Source: Candidatus Gastranaerophilales bacterium
GTDB taxonomy: Bacteria; Cyanobacteriota; Vampirovibrionia; Gastranaerophilales; Gastranaerophilaceae
Length of the DNA: 35,970 nucleotides
Direction: 5' to 3'
NCBI GenBank assembly: GCA_944322875.1
Contig: CALUQI010000009.1
Coordinates: 1 to 35,970 of the forward strand
Shown: piece by piece, positions 16,612-23,371 of the stretch
Numbering within the stretch: the first letter of the stretch is position 1
Layout: each line of letters opens with the position of its first letter
Made by a program: the position numbers and the translations under genes
Notes under the pieces: generated by a model
The model's input: the letters and a program-made list of their open reading frames with translations, nothing else
Told to the model about the DNA's origin: nothing
The model's database searches: none

Positions 16612-17166
16612 ATGTCAAATCCGATTTCATCGATAATATTTGCTTATAGAAATGTTGACAAGACCCAAAAAGGTGAGATAGGCAGGGCTCCTGTTGCTGC
16701 AGCACAAGGTATGAATGTTTTAAGTGAACTCGCAAAATATAATAAGTTAATAGCAAAAGGTGCAAACGCAACGACCAGTTTTTTAGAAAAATATGCAGCC
16801 AAAAGTGACATAGTTAGATATTCATTAAATGGAGTTAATTGGGCAACAAAAAATGTGAATCCATTAATATGCATATCGGGCGGTGCTAAAGTAATCATGT
16901 CTGATAATAAGTTGGAGACAGGTATAAATGAAGCTTGTTCTTTATCAACTATGTTTGCAGGTGAAGCTATTGCTAAAGAAATATTGCCCAAAATTATTAA
17001 AAAATTACCGGTAGGGAATAAAGTTGGCGGCATAATAAACGGATTATTGTTTGTCGGAGCATCAATCGGTTCTTATTCTTTAGGTTCATTCATTGGTAAA
17101 GATATATCAAAAGATTTGACTTCAAAGCTCGGAGTAAAATCTTCGAAAATCGACCAAATAGCCTAA
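16612..17166 (+). CDS. Unknown protein with hydrophobic C-terminal segment
   Basis: 184 residues, not recognised. It is rich in Ala, Ile, Lys, Ser and Gly. A basic, helical first half (about 1-85) is followed by moderately hydrophobic stretches: one around NPLICISGGAKVIM (about 84-97), and a Gly-rich one at about 137-165 (KVGGIINGLLFVGASIGSYS) that could insert in a membrane as a hairpin. There is no signal peptide. AGGTG lies nine bases before the ATG. It is flanked by cysE and the SpoIID-like gene but has its own upstream region. Its composition recalls the hydrophobic block of the giant protein at 574-5373, although I could not align them. Confidence 0.85.
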   Translation: MSNPISSIIFAYRNVDKTQKGEIGRAPVAAAQGMNVLSELAKYNKLIAKGANATTSFLEKYAAKSDIVRYSLNGVNWATKNVNPLICISGGAKVIMSDNKLETGINEACSLSTMFAGEAIAKEILPKIIKKLPVGNKVGGIINGLLFVGASIGSYSLGSFIGKDISKDLTSKLGVKSSKIDQIA

Positions 17167-17185
17167 GTATTATGAGTTTGTAATA

Positions 17186-17194
17186 TGCTATAAT
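17186..17194 (+). promoter_or_regulatory. Promoter of the SpoIID-like gene, leaderless
   Basis: TGC-TATAAT ends six bases before the ATG. With normal spacing transcription starts at 17201, the A of the start codon, so the mRNA has no leader. No Shine-Dalgarno sequence is present upstream. Confidence 0.7.
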
Positions 17195-17200
17195 GATATT

Positions 17201-18079
17201 ATGAGAAAGGTTTTTATAGTATATTTTAGTTTTATCCTGTCATTGTTAATTTCATTGCCGAGTTATGCAATAAAAATAGGTCTTCAAACCTCAGTAAAAG
17301 AGATAGGAGTTGGTGCAAGTACCGGAGCAGTGATAACTGACGCAAATACAAATAGAAATATTTGTGTACTTGAAGCAATGAAAGGTTATGAGATTCGTCC
17401 TTATAAGAACAAAATGGCGATAAAATACAATGGCAAATTTTATAAGATAGACAGCGATAATATTGTATTAAAAACGGAACAAGATGGTTTTGTGAGTGTA
17501 AAAAGCAAATGGTATCGGGGGAATTTGATGATTCAAAACAAAGGAGGCCAGCTCACAGTAATAAATGATGTGAATATAGAAGATTATATAAAAGGTGTAT
17601 TGCCGTCAGAAATGCCATCAGGTTGGGAGACAGAGGCTTTAAAGGCACAAGCGATTGCCGCCAGAAGTTATGCGTTGGCAAATTTAGGAAAACGTGCTAA
17701 GGATGGTTACGATCTAAACGATACAACAGAAGACCAAGTATATGGAGGTGCTTCTGTAGAAACGGAAAAAACGAATAGAATTACTGAGGATACCAAGGGT
17801 ATAGTCTTAATATACGATTTAAAAATTATCCCGGCATATTACTCTGCATCAGCAGGCGGACAGACTGTTAATGCTTCTGCAGCTTGGGGTAATGATTTGC
17901 CTTTCATTCGTTCGGTACCTTCATATGACGATGATGTTAAAAAGAATGGTCATGGAGTAGGTATGTCTCAGCATGGGGCAAATAATCTCGCTAAACAAGG
18001 CTATAATGCATATCAAATTTTACAATATTTTTACAAAAATGTAAGGTTTGCACGTATTAATCCTGAATATTATCATTAA
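17201..18079 (+). CDS. Exported SpoIID/LytB-domain protein (short form)
   Basis: 292 residues. A signal peptide (RK, then VFIVYFSFILSLLISL, likely cut after SYA) sends it across the inner membrane. The SpoIID domain (about 120-285) acts on peptidoglycan glycan strands as a lytic transglycosylase in known members. The catalytic glutamate motif GVLPSEMP, AQAIAARSYAL and YYSASAGGQT are present, as is the closing GHGVGMSQHGA...QGYNAYQILQYFYKNV. Two oddities: the zinc-ligand region reads YYSASAGG where YHSxxGG is usual, and the stretch between FIRSVPSYDD and GHGVGMSQ is only a few residues, where relatives I recall have about 60-80. The protein therefore lacks a middle lobe. The start is fixed by the signal peptide. 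Sporulation is not implied, since cyanobacteria carry such genes too. Confidence 0.92.
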   Translation: MRKVFIVYFSFILSLLISLPSYAIKIGLQTSVKEIGVGASTGAVITDANTNRNICVLEAMKGYEIRPYKNKMAIKYNGKFYKIDSDNIVLKTEQDGFVSVKSKWYRGNLMIQNKGGQLTVINDVNIEDYIKGVLPSEMPSGWETEALKAQAIAARSYALANLGKRAKDGYDLNDTTEDQVYGGASVETEKTNRITEDTKGIVLIYDLKIIPAYYSASAGGQTVNASAAWGNDLPFIRSVPSYDDDVKKNGHGVGMSQHGANNLAKQGYNAYQILQYFYKNVRFARINPEYYH

Positions 18080-18172
18080 TCGTAGATAGGGTTAAATGCT
18101 TTCAGAGAGCGTGTTTTGAGCTAATGTTCAGGCGTATATGCACGATATATTTAAAAAAATAAAAATAAGGGC

Positions 18173-18200
18173 TTGTCAAAAGCGAAAAAAGTGATATAAT
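18173..18200 (+). promoter_or_regulatory. HU gene promoter
   Basis: TTGTCA (18173-18178), 16-base spacer ending in TGA, TATAAT (18195-18200). Predicted +1 near 18207 gives a leader of about 74 bases, the longest clear leader in the window. Confidence 0.75.
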
Positions 18201-18267
18201 AAGTTTTGTCGAGATACATGAGCATGCGGAGAGAAAATGGTTTCTTTTTACCGTAGGCAAAAGGAAG

Positions 18268-18275
18268 AAGGAGGT
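18268..18275 (+). promoter_or_regulatory. Perfect Shine-Dalgarno of HU
   Basis: AAGGAGGT, fully complementary to the usual end of 16S rRNA, five bases before the ATG. This fits very high expression. Confidence 0.85.
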
Positions 18276-18280
18276 TCGTA

Positions 18281-18553
18281 ATGAACAAAGAAGAATTAGT
18301 AAAAGAAGTATCAAAAAAAGCAAAAGTTTCTCAAAAAGCTTCTGCAGACGTAATCGCTGCAACTTTAGAAACTATTCAAAAAACTGTAGCTAAAGGTAAA
18401 AAAGTTACTTTAGTTGGTTTTGGTACATTTGAACCACGTAAGAGAGCTGCTAGAACTGGTAGAAACCCACAAACTGGTGCAGTATTGAAAATCGCTGCTA
18501 AAACTGTTCCTGCTTTCTCAGCTGGTAAAAAATTCAAAGAATTAGTAAAATAA
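18281..18553 (+). CDS. hup: HU-family histone-like DNA-binding protein
   Basis: 90 residues, the exact HU length. It is a nucleoid protein that bends and compacts DNA as a dimer. The first half is the two-helix dimer domain (KEELVKEVSKKAKVSQKASADVI), then VTLVGFGTFEPRKRAARTGRNPQTG (here cited by its key part GRNPQTG, about 61-67), the beta-arm that enters the minor groove, and the closing VPAFSAGKKFKELV. Codon use looks biased towards strongly expressed codons (GCT, GGT, AAA, ACT), unlike the neighbours. It has a strong promoter, a perfect ribosome binding site and its own terminator. Confidence 0.97.
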   Translation: MNKEELVKEVSKKAKVSQKASADVIAATLETIQKTVAKGKKVTLVGFGTFEPRKRAARTGRNPQTGAVLKIAAKTVPAFSAGKKFKELVK

Positions 18554-18570
18554 TTCTGATTATGGATTTG

Positions 18571-18602
18571 AAAAGCACCTGTTAAACGCAGGTGCTTTTT
18601 TT
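18571..18602. terminator. Bidirectional terminator between HU gene and rsmD
   Basis: Eleven-base stem AAAAGCACCTG/CAGGTGCTTTT with a seven-base loop; seven T follow on the plus strand and the A-rich side gives four T for the minus strand. It overlaps the stop codon of rsmD by two bases, so it serves both convergent genes. Confidence 0.93.
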
Positions 18603-19116
18603 ATACAGATAAAAATGTAATAAATTTATCTCCGTATTTTTTTTGTTTTATAAAATTAAAATCATCAAAATTTAAATCAGTAACGTGTTCAATTATAATA
18701 AATTTTGCGGCAATATCTTTTACGGCTTCAAGACTTTTTTCATAATTTCCGGCAAAATAAGGTGGATCAATGTAGATTACATCAAATTTTGTATCAAATT
18801 TAGTAATAATTTTCAAGCAGTCTCCAATTATTAATTGAGGAGGTTCAGGAACTTTTTTAAAATTAGATTTTATAACAGAAACCGCTTTAATATTTTTTTC
18901 AATAGCTACAGCATTTTTAAATCCTCGAGAAATTGCTTCTAATCCCATAATACCTGAACCGGCATACATATCCAAAAAAGTTTTCCCCTCGAAACTTGTT
19001 AATGACTGCAAGGTATTGAAAATACTCATTCGAACTTTTGATAGAGTAGGTCTTGTAATTTCTTTTTGCGGGGAATCAATTTTATATCCCTTATATTTTC
19101 CTGCAGTTATAATCAT
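18601..19116 (-). CDS. rsmD: 16S rRNA (guanine966-N2)-methyltransferase
   Basis: 171 residues from ATG 19116. RsmD methylates G966 of 16S rRNA in the assembling 30S subunit, using S-adenosylmethionine. The start MIITAGKYKGYKI matches the family's usual front; the frame is open to 19236, but that would add a non-homologous 40-residue extension running into fixC. The SAM-binding motif is LDMYAGSGIMGLEAISRG (about 47-64), followed by AIEKN and the catalytic DPPY motif of N-methyltransferases (YIDPPYFAG, about 117-125). Normal length. Its predicted promoter overlaps that of fixC base for base. A shared terminator lies at its end. Confidence 0.93.
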   Translation of the reverse strand: MIITAGKYKGYKIDSPQKEITRPTLSKVRMSIFNTLQSLTSFEGKTFLDMYAGSGIMGLEAISRGFKNAVAIEKNIKAVSVIKSNFKKVPEPPQLIIGDCLKIITKFDTKFDVIYIDPPYFAGNYEKSLEAVKDIAAKFIIIEHVTDLNFDDFNFIKQKKYGDKFITFLSV

Positions 19117-19123
19117 ATTACCT

Positions 19124-19154
19124 ATTTTACAACGAACAGAATTTATTGTATAAT
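19124..19154. promoter_or_regulatory. Overlapping face-to-face promoters of fixC (+) and rsmD (-)
   Basis: Plus strand: TTTACA (19126-19131), 17-base spacer, TATAAT (19149-19154), +1 near 19161. Minus strand: TATACA (19152-19147), 17-base spacer, TAAAAT (19129-19124), +1 near 19117. Each -10 lies on the other's -35, so only one polymerase can sit there at a time. Leaders would be about three bases (fixC) and one base (rsmD). Confidence 0.55.
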
Positions 19155-19163
19155 TAACAAGCG

Positions 19164-20471
19164 ATGGCAGAAAAAAATAAGACAGATGTAATAGTAGTAG
19201 GCGGCGGTCCGGCAGGGATATCGTGTGCAATAACAATAGCGCGTTCGGGTAAAAAGGTTGTTTTGATTGAACGAGGGAATTTTGCCGGAAGTAAAAATGT
19301 CTTTGGCGGAGCTATATATACACAACCGACAAAAGAATTGTTTCCGGATTTTGAGATTTCAGCTCCTTTAGAGCGGCGAAATGTAGAACATAAATTCGCT
19401 ATTTTAGGGGACAATGACAGTACTGTAATTTCATATAAAAATAATACAGAGGTTTTAGGCAGTTACACGGTGATTCGCGCAAAATTTGATCGTTGGATGG
19501 CCGAAGAAGCCAAAAAAGCGGGGGTGTATCTTGTTGAAAAGACCGTTGTCCGTGAACTCTTAACAGAAAAAGGCAAAGTGATCGGCGTTAAAACCGAACT
19601 GGAAGATTATTATGCAGATATTGTTGTTCTTGCTGATGGTGTAAATTCCCTTTTAGCTAAACAAATAGGTTTGAGAAGTGATATTAAACCTGAGGATGTT
19701 GCTTTAAGCGTTAAAGAAGTTATAAAATTAGATAAAGAAAAAATAAACGACAGATTTAATATTTCAGATGAACAAGGTTGTATATATGAGATTTTTGGCG
19801 GACCTATGCTTGGGATGCTTGGTCTTGGTTTTGTATATACAAATGAAAGTTCAGTTACGATAGGCCTTGGGGTTACACTAAACGAGCTTATTGAACGTGG
19901 TATAAAACCTTATGAATTGCTGGAACAATTGAAATCTCATCCGACAATTTCACCATTAATTAAAGATGGGGAATTGGCAGAATATTCAGCACACCTCATT
20001 CCGGAGGGCGGATATAAAAAGATTCCAAAGCTTTTTTCAGATGGGGTTATGGTAATAGGTGATGCTGCTATGCTTGTTAATAATTTGCATTGGGAAGGTA
20101 CCAATTTAGCAATGATAAGCGGAAAACTGGCTGGTGAAGTAGCTGTTGATGCACTTTTGAACCGTGATTTCTCTGCAAAATTTCTGAGTAAATATCAGGT
20201 AAAATTGCAGAATTCATTTGTGTTAAAGGATTTAAAAACTTATAAAGACCTAATGGAAATAGCACATAAGAAAAGTGGTGCTTTTCTTGATTATTATTTG
20301 CGGAAAATAAATTCGTTTTTCAATATGTTTACCACTGTTGATAGTATTCCAAAACGTAAAAAATATTATGATTTTATTAAAACATTCTTTGCGGAACGAA
20401 AATTTACCAATATTTTCAGCGACTTTTTATATGGAATGAAACTTGTTTGGAGTATCTTAAAATGGTATTAG
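19164..20471 (+). CDS. fixC: FixC-type electron-transfer flavoprotein:quinone oxidoreductase
   Basis: 435 residues, a FAD protein of the FixC/ETF-QO group. With FixX it takes electrons from a FixAB-type electron-transfer flavoprotein to quinone or another acceptor, and in bifurcating FixABCX systems it is the exergonic branch. The dinucleotide fold is VVGGGPAG (11-18); the ETF-QO region with NVFGGAIY, the FDRWMAEEA segment and VIGDAAMLVN (second FAD motif) are visible. The C-terminal part is hydrophobic to amphipathic and basic, fitting peripheral membrane attachment. The start is fixed by the FAD motif at residue 13. No ribosome binding site is seen; the transcript should be almost leaderless. 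It overlaps fixX. FixA and FixB are not in the window, so its electron donor is not known. Confidence 0.93.
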   Translation: MAEKNKTDVIVVGGGPAGISCAITIARSGKKVVLIERGNFAGSKNVFGGAIYTQPTKELFPDFEISAPLERRNVEHKFAILGDNDSTVISYKNNTEVLGSYTVIRAKFDRWMAEEAKKAGVYLVEKTVVRELLTEKGKVIGVKTELEDYYADIVVLADGVNSLLAKQIGLRSDIKPEDVALSVKEVIKLDKEKINDRFNISDEQGCIYEIFGGPMLGMLGLGFVYTNESSVTIGLGVTLNELIERGIKPYELLEQLKSHPTISPLIKDGELAEYSAHLIPEGGYKKIPKLFSDGVMVIGDAAMLVNNLHWEGTNLAMISGKLAGEVAVDALLNRDFSAKFLSKYQVKLQNSFVLKDLKTYKDLMEIAHKKSGAFLDYYLRKINSFFNMFTTVDSIPKRKKYYDFIKTFFAERKFTNIFSDFLYGMKLVWSILKWY

Positions 20472-20737
20472 AAGATAAATTATTCACAGTTAAATACGTG
20501 CCAGATACAATTTCACATTTGCAGCCGGATAACGAAAAATGCAAAACTTGTGAAAATAAGGCTTGTACAATTGTTTGTCCTGCAAATGTTTATGAATGGG
20601 ATAATGTACAAAATAAACTTATTGTGAATTATGAAAATTGTTTAGAATGTGGAGTTTGCAGGATTGCTTGTGCTAAACATTCATTAAAATGGGAATACCC
20701 AAAAGGCACAAAAGGTGTTACTTTTAAATTAGGATAA
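20462..20737 (+). CDS. fixX: FixX-type ferredoxin-like protein
   Basis: 91 residues from ATG 20462 (a TTG at 20447 is also in frame, but GGAG at 20449-20452 serves the ATG). It carries electrons beside FixC. The second half is typical FixX: CLECGVCRIACAKHSLKWEYPKG with C60, C63, C66, C70 for one [4Fe-4S] cluster, and the ending GVTFKLG. The first half has a further set C27, C30, C35, C39 (CKTCENKACTIVCP), which classic FixX such as E. coli's lacks, so two clusters are likely. It overlaps the end of fixC by ten bases and is followed 13 bases later by an unknown gene in the same operon. Confidence 0.92.
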   Translation: MVLEDKLFTVKYVPDTISHLQPDNEKCKTCENKACTIVCPANVYEWDNVQNKLIVNYENCLECGVCRIACAKHSLKWEYPKGTKGVTFKLG

Positions 20738-20750
20738 AAGGAGGTTAGAA

Positions 20751-21119
20751 ATGAAAGAAGAGTATAGTAATCAACAGAGACGCTGGTATGATAAAGACCC
20801 TGTATTATCTCAGGCAGTGAGCACTTTGGAACATAGTGACGATCAAACACAAATAAGAATTGCACTAAATTTAATAAAAATAATCATAGAACATAACATC
20901 GAAGATGAAAAGTTTGAAGCAGTTGAAGATATTATTAACGCAGTGGGTTCAGGTCTTGAGGATAACAGAAAAGGCCGCTGGTATGATATTGACACGACAT
21001 TGAGAACTGCAATGAATATGTTGCAGAATTGTCCGGAAGCGACTCAACACCTTATTGCAAAAGAAATGGCAAAAATGGTTGTAGATAAGATAAAAACTGA
21101 AGATTCCGACGAAGAATAA
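20751..21119 (+). CDS. Small unknown protein with internal duplication, in the fixCX operon
   Basis: 122 residues, not recognised. It is built of two copies of a unit of about 42 residues: RRWYDKDPVLSQAVSTL (from 10) and GRWYDIDTTLRTAMNML (from 75), each followed by an amphipathic helix (IRIALNLIKIIIEHN; IAKEMAKMVVDKI). Between them lies KFEAVEDIINAVGSGLED, and the end is acidic. It is soluble and helical, with one cysteine. It starts after an excellent AAAGGAGG and ends the fixC-fixX transcript before a strong terminator, so a role as a partner or regulator of the FixCX complex is inferred from position only. Confidence 0.87.
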   Translation: MKEEYSNQQRRWYDKDPVLSQAVSTLEHSDDQTQIRIALNLIKIIIEHNIEDEKFEAVEDIINAVGSGLEDNRKGRWYDIDTTLRTAMNMLQNCPEATQHLIAKEMAKMVVDKIKTEDSDEE

Positions 21120-21124
21120 TAATT

Positions 21125-21159
21125 AAAAAAGGTCAAATAAACAGTGTTTGACCTTTTTT
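21125..21159. terminator. Terminator of the fixC-fixX operon
   Basis: Stem AAAAAAGGTCAAA/TTTGACCTTTTTT (21125-21137 with 21147-21159), nine-base loop. Symmetric A and T runs make it able to stop transcription from both sides; the convergent gene ends at 21206. Confidence 0.92.
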
Positions 21160-21205
21160 ACTACCAATAAAATGTTACGATGTAAGAAATCTAAAAAGCT
21201 TAATT

Positions 21206-21772
21206 TTATAAAGCCACAGTTCTAAAAATCATATAATATCTATGTGATCCCCAATATACAACAAGTGATAGAAAATTATTATCCAGATCTGTTGCCTCAA
21301 GATAAGTTTGAGGAGCAGGTTTTCTTTTTGAATTTTTGAAATGTTTACCTACAAAGTCAAGGAAATTAATATGCACACGTTGAGACCAGGTAAGTTTAGG
21401 CTTTGGCAAATTTTCGTCATAGAAGAATTCAGGAGTTATATCTCTATCGTAGACAGGTATTATATATTTAATTTTTCCCTGAACTTTGAAAAGCATATAC
21501 CAATTTCCTTCGTGTTCACGAGGGGTTAAAAGGTAGTAACCCGGCTCCACTGTAATATTTTTGAAAAACAATGGTGCAGTAAGCCTAAAAAGCGGATATG
21601 GCGACCAAGAGGTATCTTTTATGTCGTAGAATTCACCAGGGTCAATGTCGTGTACATAACTGTGTGTTGGAACTTGTAAGTCTCTGTATATTTGTTCATA
21701 GTCAACATCTTTAGCAATAGATGTGATGCTTGTAAGTATTATAAGAAATGAGGTTATAATAATTTTTTTCAT
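21206..21772 (-). CDS. Exported protein of unknown function
   Basis: 188 residues, not recognised. A signal peptide (KK, then IIITSFLIILTSITSIA, cut probably before KDVDY) sends it out of the cytoplasm. The mature part (about 168 residues) is aromatic-rich (many Tyr, Phe, Trp), with alternating beta-like stretches (FRLTAPLFFKNITVEPGYYLLTPREHEGNWYMLFKV is the core, cited for its GYYLL and NWYMLFKV parts). It has no cysteine. This suggests a small beta-barrel or beta-sandwich domain in the periplasm or on the outer membrane. Both GAGG only two bases from the ATG and a TAAAAT exactly six bases before it are present, so initiation is either with an unusually close ribosome binding site or leaderless. 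A perfect inverted repeat covers this start. Confidence 0.87.
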   Translation of the reverse strand: MKKIIITSFLIILTSITSIAKDVDYEQIYRDLQVPTHSYVHDIDPGEFYDIKDTSWSPYPLFRLTAPLFFKNITVEPGYYLLTPREHEGNWYMLFKVQGKIKYIIPVYDRDITPEFFYDENLPKPKLTWSQRVHINFLDFVGKHFKNSKRKPAPQTYLEATDLDNNFLSLVVYWGSHRYYMIFRTVAL

Positions 21773-21782
21773 AACCTCATTT
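21746..21782. repeat. Perfect 12-base inverted repeat over the start codon
   Basis: Arms at 21746-21757 and 21771-21782 (AAATGAGGTTAT read on the minus strand and its exact reverse complement), with 13 bases between. The upstream arm contains the possible -10, the GAGG and the first two bases of the start codon; the other arm is codons 6-9. It may be a DNA operator or, if a leader exists, an RNA hairpin hiding the ribosome binding site. Confidence 0.7.
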
Positions 21783-21843
21783 TAATAAATTTTTATCAAA
21801 AATCAATCATATATGTAACTGAAAATATTACATTATCTCAATC

Positions 21844-23307
21844 TTAAATGTCAGCTAATTTTGTGTAGAAATCATTTGCTCTTTCAAATTTATGTGCTGC
21901 ATTAAATAATTTGGATTCTTGGAGTTGAGGAGCAAGGATTTGCAACCCAATAGGCATTCCATCTTTATCAAAACCCGCAGGAACACTTAATCCCGGTATT
22001 CCGGCCAAGTTAGCACTTATAGTTGCAATATCGGTCAAATACATAGCGAGCGGGTCATTTGATTTTGCTCCCAGTTCAAAGGCCGTATTTGGGCAGGTGG
22101 GAGAAATTAATACGTCTGCTTTTTTAAAGGCTTCTATGAAATCTTGAGTAACAAGTGCTCGCATTTGTTGAGCTTTTTTGTAATAAGCATCGTAGTAACC
22201 GGAACTTAATGCGTAAGTTCCAAGCATTATTCTGCGTTTAACTTCAGGACCAAAACCTTCTGCTCTGGTTTTAGTGTACATTTCCATGAGATTTTTAGCA
22301 TCAGGTGTCCTGTAACCGTATCTTACACCGTCAAATCTTGCAAGGTTTGATGAACATTCTGCTGTCGCAAGAATGTAATATATACCAATAGAATGTTTTA
22401 AATTAGGTAATGATATTTCAACTATTTCAGCACCCAATTTTTTATAACAATCAATAGCTGTTTCCATAGCTTTTTGGACATCAGGTGCAAGCCCTTCTGA
22501 CATAAGTTCCTTGATAACGCCCACTTTTAAACCGGTAATATCGTTATCAAGATTGGCTGAATAATGTTCCACAGGTAAGTTTAATGAAGTTGAATCTTTA
22601 GGATCATGACCTGCTATAACTTCAAGAAGATTTGCCGCATCCTCAACTGTTCTTGCAAAAGGACCTATCTGATCTAATGAAGATGCAAAAGCAATTAAAC
22701 CATATCTTGAAACTCTTCCGTAAGTAGGTTTCATACCAACTATACCGCAAAATGAAGCTGGAAGTCTGATTGAGCCGCCGGTATCAGAACCGAGTGATAG
22801 TGTGACTTCACAAGAGGCAACGCTTGCGGCAGAACCACCGGAAGAACCTCCGGGAACTTTATTTAAGTCCCAAGGATTATGCACTTTTCTGAATGCCGAG
22901 TTCTCGTTGGATGAGCCCATTGCAAATTCATCCAAATTAGCTTTTCCAACAATAGGAACTAAATTATTCAACAGTTTTTCGGTTATTGTTGCGTTAAAGG
23001 GTGAAACAAAATTTTCCAAAATTTTGCTTGACGCAGTTGTTTTTGATCCGATTAGATTCATATTATCTTTTAATGCCAGAGGAATTCCGGCTAATAATGG
23101 TAAGTCTTCTCCTTTTGCTATTTTTGAATCAACTTCTTTCGCTGTCTTTAAAGCTGTTTCTTTGGTTAAGGAATTAAACGCACCTAATTTATCATCAAGT
23201 TCACTTATCCTTTCAAATGCTGCATTGGTTAATTCAACAGCTGAAATTTCTTTATTTTTTAAAGCCTTACTTTGCTCAGTTGCCGATTTTTTTAAAAGCT
23301 CGTTCAT
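21844..23307 (-). CDS. gatA: Asp-tRNA(Asn)/Glu-tRNA(Gln) amidotransferase subunit A
   Basis: 487 residues, normal length. GatA is the amidase subunit of GatCAB, which frees ammonia from glutamine to turn Glu-tRNA(Gln), and often Asp-tRNA(Asn), into the amide form. The amidase signature GGSSGGSAASVA is present. The catalytic Ser-cisSer-Lys triad is readable as K80 (LALKDN), S155 (GGSSGG) and S179 (GSDTGGSIR). The end has the usual PAGFDKDGMPIGLQILAPQ. AAGGAGA precedes the ATG. gatB and gatC are not next to it. It implies that the organism lacks a glutaminyl-tRNA synthetase, as most bacteria do. Confidence 0.96.
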   Translation of the reverse strand: MNELLKKSATEQSKALKNKEISAVELTNAAFERISELDDKLGAFNSLTKETALKTAKEVDSKIAKGEDLPLLAGIPLALKDNMNLIGSKTTASSKILENFVSPFNATITEKLLNNLVPIVGKANLDEFAMGSSNENSAFRKVHNPWDLNKVPGGSSGGSAASVASCEVTLSLGSDTGGSIRLPASFCGIVGMKPTYGRVSRYGLIAFASSLDQIGPFARTVEDAANLLEVIAGHDPKDSTSLNLPVEHYSANLDNDITGLKVGVIKELMSEGLAPDVQKAMETAIDCYKKLGAEIVEISLPNLKHSIGIYYILATAECSSNLARFDGVRYGYRTPDAKNLMEMYTKTRAEGFGPEVKRRIMLGTYALSSGYYDAYYKKAQQMRALVTQDFIEAFKKADVLISPTCPNTAFELGAKSNDPLAMYLTDIATISANLAGIPGLSVPAGFDKDGMPIGLQILAPQLQESKLFNAAHKFERANDFYTKLADI

Positions 23308-23371
23308 ATTTTCTCCTTAAAAGCTATCTTTATGTCAAAATTGTATGACAAAAATATCGGCTTGTAAATGA

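Noticed and set aside
19117-19236. Extension of rsmD to the upstream start at 19236
   Set aside because: The extra 40 residues overlap fixC and its promoter and do not resemble the family start; MIITAGKYKG at 19116 does.
22802-23320. 172-residue open frame antisense to gatA
   Set aside because: gatA is certain on the other strand with all catalytic residues; this frame has no family features.
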